From NCBI GenBank assembly GCA_038496445.1, contig JALMLS010000480.1, positions 62,001 to 126,000 on the forward strand: DNA of 64,000 bases, given 5' to 3'. A model generated the notes under the pieces. The model worked only from the letters and a program-made list of their open reading frames with translations. It did not search any database and was not told the DNA's origin. The DNA is from Trichosphaerium sp. ATCC 40318. Its lineage: Eukaryota > Discosea > Flabellinia > Trichosidae. The translations under genes were made by a program, and so were the position numbers. Positions 57,626-64,000 of the stretch are shown here, one piece after another (within the stretch, counting starts at the first letter, position 1; every line of letters starts with the position of its first letter).

Positions 57626-60509
57626 TCATAGACAAATATGCGTACCATGTGGAGGAGAGTCATGATCGCCATGCCAATGTTTGATATTAAACCCAACATG
57701 ACATGAAGGTGTATCAACTTGAACGATAGATAATTTGAACTGGTACAATGGGAATGCAACAGTCACTGTACCATCTTCATTGAGAGAAATGAATCCTGCA
57801 GAAGATGAAAACTTTTGTTTTGATGCCAACGGTTTGCCGTTGAGTTGAACAACAGACGCGTGTTTATCATCACATCCAACCAATATCTTCTCATCACCTT
57901 TATGAAACCAAGTAAGAACAATACACATATCAAACGAAAAGAAACAAAAAGAAAGGAGAGTTGCAAAGATGTACTTACCAACACTGAATCCAAGTAGAGT
58001 CACACGTGTTGACTTAGAATCGTCAGTCTTACCCAGCTTTGCGTTGACTTGACAATGGTCATCGCTCACAAGGTTCAAAATATCATTATGTTTGCCTTCC
58101 ATCGATACTTTGATACGTCAAGGTAAAAACTACAAGGTACGAAGCTGCATTGCAAGAAAAGACATTTAAAAAAAGAAAGAAAAGAAGGATACACTTTTGA
58201 TTTCTAAATCCCTTGATATTGTTGTATTCACGTTTAGCCATACGTGGGATTGTACATGTTCCTCTACACCTGAATAAATCTACTTCACTAGCTGTACTTG
58301 CTGCGTCAAACGTGTGGGTATACCTTTTTTTGTTGATTAGTTTTCACAATAAATATGAAAATAATTTAATAATAACGCACGTTCTTCCTCCAAGAGTAAT
58401 GGTTGACTCATCCAAATAAGCAGTAAGAACCCTTTCCCTAAAAACCATCTTTTAATTCCCGAGTGGTAATCAATGAGTATACTTATTGTCTCATTGCATA
58501 AAAAAGTGTTTAATGATCACTGTACAAATTAAAAAAAAAACAAAAAAAAACAGCTCTTGAAACTTACCCTGATCCAATACCGTACTCTGCACGAGCAACC
58601 TAAAATAAAAATCAAAACAAGAATAACTCAGCAATAATATGATGGTTTATCACTCTTAGTAACCCAATACAAGTCGCAGGAATGCATTGGGAAATTTTTT
58701 TTTGAGCAAAAAATAAAATGAAAAAAAAATACGATCACACACCACAGGAGGTCCGCCAAGGTTCAACGCATATGCGAAAGGATTAACATTCGCTTGGTCT
58801 ACATAGTCAGTCATGAGATCGTGAGTTGGAGTATCCACCCATTGCTACAAGTTCAAAAAAATTATGAGGGATAGTTTATTAAAAAAAAATGTTTCGTTGT
58901 TACCCTTAAGCTGTAGAAGGTACCACCAACGTCAGCAAAGTTTGAAAATGTGATTGTTGGAAGTCCTGGTATTTGCATTCCAAGTTCATTGTTGAATGCA
59001 TCACTTGCATCAGCCAAATCCGCGGCATTAGCTACGTTGTATTAAGTAAATTCTTCTTACAGTTCAAACTTTTATTCCGTTTTTCAAGGTGTCAAATGGA
59101 AAAGGATCCAGTTTTTTTGGGGTTAATAGATGACGTACCTCTATCATTCAAAAAAGTGGGAATGTCCATATCCATACGAGGTGTTCCTAATTCACCAAAC
59201 CAGAACATATTAGCAATGAAGTAATCCTGAAGTAAAAAATTTAGAAGGTTCAATAAAAATAAAAAAAAATTCAAAAGCATACAGCATCGTCAGGTGTTAT
59301 ATTCTCTTCAATCCACATGCCTTCAGTATTACTGTTTGGAGAGAAATTAACAATAGTTACTCCAAAAGATGAAGCTTCATTATACAAAATCATCTTCGCA
59401 GCAATGAAGCCAGGATTATTGTCTTCAATCTCCTTACCCCTTTTTTTTTTGGTCAGAAAAAACAAAAGTAGCCGATGCCTTTCACCAAACATACCACGTG
59501 TACTGCCAATTAAAAACATCAATATCAAATACTCCTAGTGGAGGTAGAGGTTCTATACAACGCGCTATGTTTTGGTTTAAACTCAAAAAACTTTATAAAC
59601 CAAAAATCCGAAAAGCCGACATACAAGCAATAAGCACATAAGTGATCTAAAGTAACAATCAAGGCGATGTCCGAAAATTCATTTATAAATACTATTACCT
59701 TTCCGTTGCCATCACCATCATCATTCGCGTCTGCCATTCTCACAAGCTTTTATTAGAAATTAGAGGAGGAAACCACCAAACGTTTTTTGATCACGTGGGA
59801 GATGATTAAACAAAAAAAATTGTGTGACGTTTTTTTGCTTTTTTTTTTTTCCATTCAACCTGGAAGCGCACGTATCACGTGATTACGAAAAAAAAATTGG
59901 CAATACGTACACCAGTCCTCGTTTCGCCATTAAGGGTTGCGGATTCTACGAGAAGCGTAAGAGACTCAGAACGATGGTAAAAGAAAAAGGTTGGTACTTT
60001 CCAACAACAATGCAAAAAAAGGAACCACACAAATTTTACACTCGGCGTAAGAGCTACGTACCTTGAAACCTCAGTTCGTCAGGCGCGATGTTGCGGGTTG
60101 AGGCAGGGCCTTCAATAAACCAACCTTTTTTCCAACAGTCAGTGAGTATTTTAACGTAATAGAAAGGGAAAAAAGTACACCAGCATCGTTTTTTATCTGT
60201 AACAACCAAAAAGGTAAACTGTGAAGTAAAACGACACTGCGGTTTTTTTTGCAAAAAGTCGTAAAGTAAAAAGCCACGCGCAAATAGTACAACAATAGTG
60301 TTTCTACTCTTTAGTTCGCGCAAAAGCTCATTTTGGCAAAAAACAAGCCGCTTTTGTTTTATTCTCCTCCTTTTGGAGTAAGAAGTACCAGATTGTGCCA
60401 AGCTACCGTCGAATGGGTCGAATGTGACATCGTCGCCGGCACCGTTTGGTATATCCCGTGCGTGTACAACAGTAACAAAAGCGATGATAAACGCAATAAA
60501 ACGTATCAT
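57626..60509 (-). CDS. Large secreted protein with VWD-like C-terminal region
   Basis: Multi-exon gene. Exon 1 60389-60509 gives a signal peptide (MIRFIAFIIAFVTVVHA) and DDVTFDPFDGSLAQSG. Exon 2 reads GWFIEGPASTRNIAPDELRF. Later exons, in order, read ADANDDGDGNG (Asp-rich, near 59737), VFDIDVFNWQYT, PGFIAAKMILYNEASSFGVT, DYFIANMFWFGELGTPRMDM, FNNELGMQIPGLPTITFSNF, WVDTPTHDLMTDYVDQA and ARAEYGIGS. The last two read HNDILNLVSDDHCQVNAKLG and VQLNGKPLASKQKFSS to the stop at 57626. The NLVSDDHxQVNA block resembles VWD-like/uncharacterised extracellular families. Phases between exons 2 and 3 and around 58200-58430 are not resolved. A paralogue starts at 62646 on the other strand. Confidence 0.6.
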
Positions 60510-61411
60510 AGAGGTATAATTTATCACTTATGGTTCGTTTCGTGGTGACAATCTGAATAACGGGTTATTAGATGAATGTGAACGCTACGAAAGATTCAGG
60601 TGAACACCTTCGCGTGTGTAACATGTTGCAACATAGCAAGGGTATTTGGGCAACCCTAGTGCGTAAGATAAAGCCTGCAGTAAGTACAGTAAGTACAGTA
60701 AGTGCATTAAAGCACACAATGATGCACCGCAAGCAAAACGGCGGACGACATGCTTGATTCCGCTTCTCAACGCGCGAATAGGTAAGCCAACGCGGCTAGG
60801 CTAATTCCTGAATGACTTTTACGCCGTTTAACGCATCTCTCCTCCATAAAAACCTTTACAAGAGGTACACTTGGAAACCAGCATGCTACACAAGCGTCGA
60901 CACTGTTTAATACCCTCAGTACTTAACATACCGAACTTGATTCAGAAAAGATATTTAAAAAAATAAACGCTTTTTCGCCGCTGTTTACTTCAGTAGGCGT
61001 TAATAAATTTAGGGGTGCTCGACGTAAGCATGAGATCGGTAAATAAACGCGGCTGTCAAAATATAATCAAACAAACAATGTAAATTAATCTGTAGCTTTT
61101 GTTTCGCTTAAAAACGTGTATTTAACATATTATGACACATTATTTTGTTCGTATGGACTTGTTTTTTTTACTGTTCTTGCATGGCCAAGCCTTCAGCGCC
61201 CCAACGACCGCCTAATAGTTTTATTAAACACCATTAATACGTTTAACGCCTATTACGTACCCTTAACTTTGGTCCATTTGAGTGCGTAGCGCCAGTTTTT
61301 GCGGGAAGGTGGGTACATCTACATTAGCGTTTTAGAAAGGTATATGTGCGAAAGAGAGGAGAACGAGCGAGATAACGCATGTAATAGCCAAAGAAACAAA
61401 ATAGAAAATAA
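60510..61411. other. Intergenic
   Basis: Nothing recognised except a TACAGTAAG triplication (AGTACAGTAAGTACAGTAAG at 60681-60703). Confidence 0.4.
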
Positions 61412-61567
61412 TTAATAGCGCTTTTCTTCGCTTTTGAGCTGTAATGGTGGTCGTACATCCTTCATTGGTCTTTTATCATTACGGGACCAGATTTCTTTCT
61501 TTTTGATACCGTTTCTGTGTTGTTTACGGATTTGGTTGTTGTTTCTGTGGTTACACCTCTTCGCCAT
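61412..61567 (-). CDS. Ribosomal protein eL29-like
   Basis: 51 codons, ATG at 61567, preceded by an acceptor-like TTATTCAG. The N-terminal half, MAKRCNHRNNNQIRKQHRNG followed by IKKK, matches the universal eL29 signature MAKSKNHTxHNQxxKxHRNGIKK of the eukaryotic 60S subunit. The C-terminal half (NDKRPMKDVRPPLQLKSEEK) is much less conserved than usual, where a LKGVDPKFxRNxRYAKKH-type end is expected. It could be a diverged gene, a gene whose true 3' exon lies downstream, or a retro-copy. The length is close to the normal 50-60 residues. Confidence 0.65.
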   Translation of the reverse strand: MAKRCNHRNNNQIRKQHRNGIKKKEIWSRNDKRPMKDVRPPLQLKSEEKRY

Positions 61568-62645
61568 GCTGAATAATGGTAAGAACAGATTCACGACAGC
61601 TTAGAGAAAAAGTCCTGAATGCTATCGAAAGTACGCTAATCGTACAGCACATACCTGCTAGATTTTTATTAGTGGTCTTACGCAAGTGGATATCGCTTGA
61701 GCAGATAATTTGTGGCTTAATGAATTTAAGACATCAAATTTTTTTACCTCTCTTGCGAATACATTAGCTGTTATGTTGCAGCAACAAACGTAGTTGGTAG
61801 GATACACTATAAAATTTGAGAATAAACCAACGACGCTCGCAAAAGTGCCATAAAGTAGCACAGCAATATGCTAACACGCAACGTTACCATTAATCGTAGC
61901 GAATTTGTGTCCAGCCCGGAGGTGCATTAGTTGGGAGGCGATAGTGGCTACAGTGGGTTAGTTTGCGCTGTGGGTGCAACATAACTTGTTGTCCTGCTTT
62001 CTGGCGTCGATAGGCGATTTAGTATCGCTTGCAAGAAGAACAGAACACTCCGTTTAAAACGTACAGCAACTAGACTGCGATCGCTTTAATGATAGCGAAT
62101 GAAATACAGTTGGGTTGATGCGAGAGAACAGTACGTATTAGTCCAGTTTGGTTCAGACGATCGTATGCGCCTAATCGCGCTATCAATGCTCGTTTTGATT
62201 GTGCTGAGTTCCTAACACAGACCCAAACAACCCAAACCATAAAACCGCATGAAACTACAAGATAGAACTGTTCGACGCGCAGGGAAGTTAGTTTGAAAGC
62301 AAGAAAGCGATCTCCGGCTATGCCTATCTTTTGCGATTTTCCTTTGTTCGAGCGTATTCGCGTCGATGGATGCGTTCAGTACGTGTTTATGTAGTTATCA
62401 TAAAAAGCCACGTGAGGATTATTTACGTAAATACGTGTCAAATTATTACCGTTTGCGTTCCTTCGTTTCTCAGTTGTTTGTTTGTTGTGTTTCCTTGTGC
62501 TTTTGGAACACTCGTATCGTACTAACATGATAGAGTGTAAGGAATCCACGTAGCTGTGAAAGGAGAAGGATTGAAGCACATTGGAACAAGCGAGATTTTT
62601 TGTGACACAATAAAATAGGACAGATAACAAAGAAAGCAACGCTTT
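61568..62645. other. Intergenic between divergent genes
   Basis: GC-richer than most spacers, with no recognisable gene. Short open frames at 61576-61767 and 62331-62525 have no domain. A GCCACGTGAGG word is near 62410. Confidence 0.4.
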
Positions 62646-64000
62646 ATGGGGACATATTCTGTTATTTTCATTGCTCTACTTGTGTCTATAGTATCATCAA
62701 GGCCTCTCGCATTTTTGCCAGGTATTGAGGATGGAAGTTTTGATCCCCCATTCTCAGGAGAGATAGCCATAGACGGTACGTTAAACTGAAGCAATTTTAG
62801 TAAAAACAGCAAAGTGAGAACATTCTTTTGGTAACGTTCTTGCTTGATGGTGTTTACATTATGACACCAGACATGCTTTTGCGTAGATACACTACTCTTA
62901 GGGTTTATATGTGGTAATGTAAGGTTTTGATTGTTTTATTTAGTGTTTTACATAAAAACCGACTCTGGCTCTACAACTGCTACGATAGCTGGCGACGAAT
63001 TTACTTGGCAAGGTATGCGAGATTTTTTTTCAGATAGTGATGTGTATTTACGTACTACCTTTTGGGTGTGACGTTATATATTTTGATTTCGGATAGTCAC
63101 GTGATAACAACCGTCACTTCGCCCAGTTGTAGTTTTATACCCATTTGTAGTAAAATTTTGTTCCTTTTTTTTTTTGTCCTAATTGAGTTTGTCCGCAAAT
63201 TGGGTTTGTTTTTGTGGGTACTAAATTATTAATTAGCATCACAGACGTTGGGTGGCGAAGAAAGAATGGGTGTACGCTAGATTTTTTATTATGTTGACAA
63301 GAAACACTGGTTATTTTTTTTGTTTTTGGTTAAAGGTCAAATTGTACTTGTTTTGTTATGAAACTGTGGTTTTCGAACCCGTGATGATAGTGTTACTGAT
63401 AAAAACATAGCTAGTTACATTTTTTGATGGGCTGGGCGATCGTAAGGCACGTCATATCCAGTAATTAAACCGTTTTGTTTTAACTTACGTCTTTTTATTA
63501 GCTCACTTACGAAGGTGTTGCTTGTACGCTATTTTTGTCTTTGTAGCTTAAAATATATCTCTAAAGATTTAAACTATAGCGCGCTGTGTTCCTTCCCCAA
63601 GTTTTGGACAATTGGACCCAGCCACTTTTGGTTGGAACTATGTTTGGTATATCAAGATTCTTTTTTTTTTTATCTCATTTTTACTAAGGGGAAAAGATGC
63701 TGGGACTGGTTCCTTCATATCGGCAAAAATGATCGTTCTAAATAGAGAAAATGGGTTCTTTGCTACTTTTGTTTATCTATCTCCCAACACTGGCCTTGGC
63801 TCCGATAATACATGGCATGAAGAAGATATAGATAGCACTACCAATGTACAAACAATTTTTTTAGCTTTTTTTTTCGAAGTCTCTTCTTTTTGTTCCAACC
63901 ACCACGTGTTTTTTTTTTTCGTTCTAAATAATATCAAAAGTAGTTTATATCGTTATTCAAAGCATTTTTTGTCAGTTACGGTTTTTGGTGCAACCAGAAA
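62646..64000 (+). CDS. Secreted protein related to the 57626-60509 gene, 5' part
   Basis: Exon 1 from ATG at 62646 gives a signal peptide (MGTYSVIFIALLVSIVSS) and DGSFDPPFSGEIAID up to a GTACGT donor at 62774. Exon 2 (from 62942) reads VFYIKTDSGSTTATIAGDEF TWQ. A later exon (from about 63689) reads DAGTGSFISAKMIVLNRENG, FFATFVYLSPNTG and DNTWHEEDIDSTTN up to 63845. Each block aligns with the matching block of the gene on the other strand (DVTFDPFDGSLA; FIEGPASTRNIAPDELRFQ; GFIAAKMILYNEASSFGVTI; WIEENITPDDA). A small exon may lie at about 63024-63050. The gene continues past the window. Confidence 0.7.

Noticed and set aside
59824-60066. Plus-strand frame opposite the secreted protein gene
   Set aside because: It overlaps the intron and exon 2 of the better supported minus-strand gene and has no recognisable domain.
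63365-63420. B-box-like GGGTTCGAAAACC on the minus strand
   Set aside because: No matching A box, acceptor stem or T-arm pairing; likely chance.
1-64000. CRISPR arrays, bacterial operons, riboswitches, rho-independent terminators
   Set aside because: The window is eukaryotic, with spliced genes throughout. The regular repeats present are coding (YwqK, LRR).

Overview
The window is eukaryotic. Most genes are split by short GT-AG introns of about 40-400 nt, donors are very often GTACGT-like, and intergenic DNA is AT-rich with long A/T runs. An MCM1/SRF-type MADS factor with a fungal-looking linker after the DNA-binding domain, an RSA3-like ribosome assembly protein, a Kex2-style secreted pro-peptide and a GH114 glycosidase together suggest a fungus, probably an early-diverging one. 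This is inference from gene content; no rRNA or other marker confirms it.

Layout. 1-0.6 kb: 5' part of an F-box/YwqK-repeat gene (-), mirrored by a broken inverted copy at 9.1-9.8 kb. 1.3-3.65 kb: MADS factor (-). 3.8-5.85 kb: RSA3-like gene (+). 6.4-8.85 kb: BTB/T1 (KCTD-type) gene (+). 9.85-10.2 kb: truncated protein kinase (-). 12.2-13.0 kb: secreted MRH lectin (-). 13.8-15.4 kb: YwqK and LRR remnants. 15.5-19.15 kb: a near-symmetrical palindrome carrying two head-to-head copies of an unknown gene. 19.7-21.6 kb: tRNA-like element and a dead 5'-truncated LINE. 22.1 kb: cysteine-rich secreted pro-peptide (-). 23.5 kb: F-box/YwqK gene (-). 25.6-28.7 kb (-), 32.5-35.7 kb (+) and 40.9-44.2 kb (+): three copies of a gene fusing a beta-rich N-terminal region, a 2-oxoglutarate/Fe(II) oxygenase and an F-box. 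29.6-32.1 kb: GT17 glycosyltransferase (+). 36.3-37.4 kb: GH114 (+). 46.7-48.0 kb: damaged RCC1 gene (+). 50.0-51.0 kb: F-box/LRR (-). 51.8-53.0 kb: membrane F-box/YwqK gene (-). 54.5 kb: short F-box protein (+). 55.8-56.7 kb: Rho-like pseudo-GTPase (+). 57.6-60.5 kb (-) and 62.6 kb to the end (+): two related secreted proteins. 61.4 kb: ribosomal protein eL29-like (-).

The main theme is expansion and decay of lineage-specific families (F-box/YwqK, F-box/LRR, F-box/oxygenase and the palindrome gene), mostly by inverted duplication. Many F-box proteins with different C-terminal modules suggest a large pool of SCF ubiquitin-ligase adaptors. Conserved housekeeping genes sit between these islands. 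The palindrome CACGTG, usually as TCACGTGA, is strikingly over-represented in introns and intergenic DNA.
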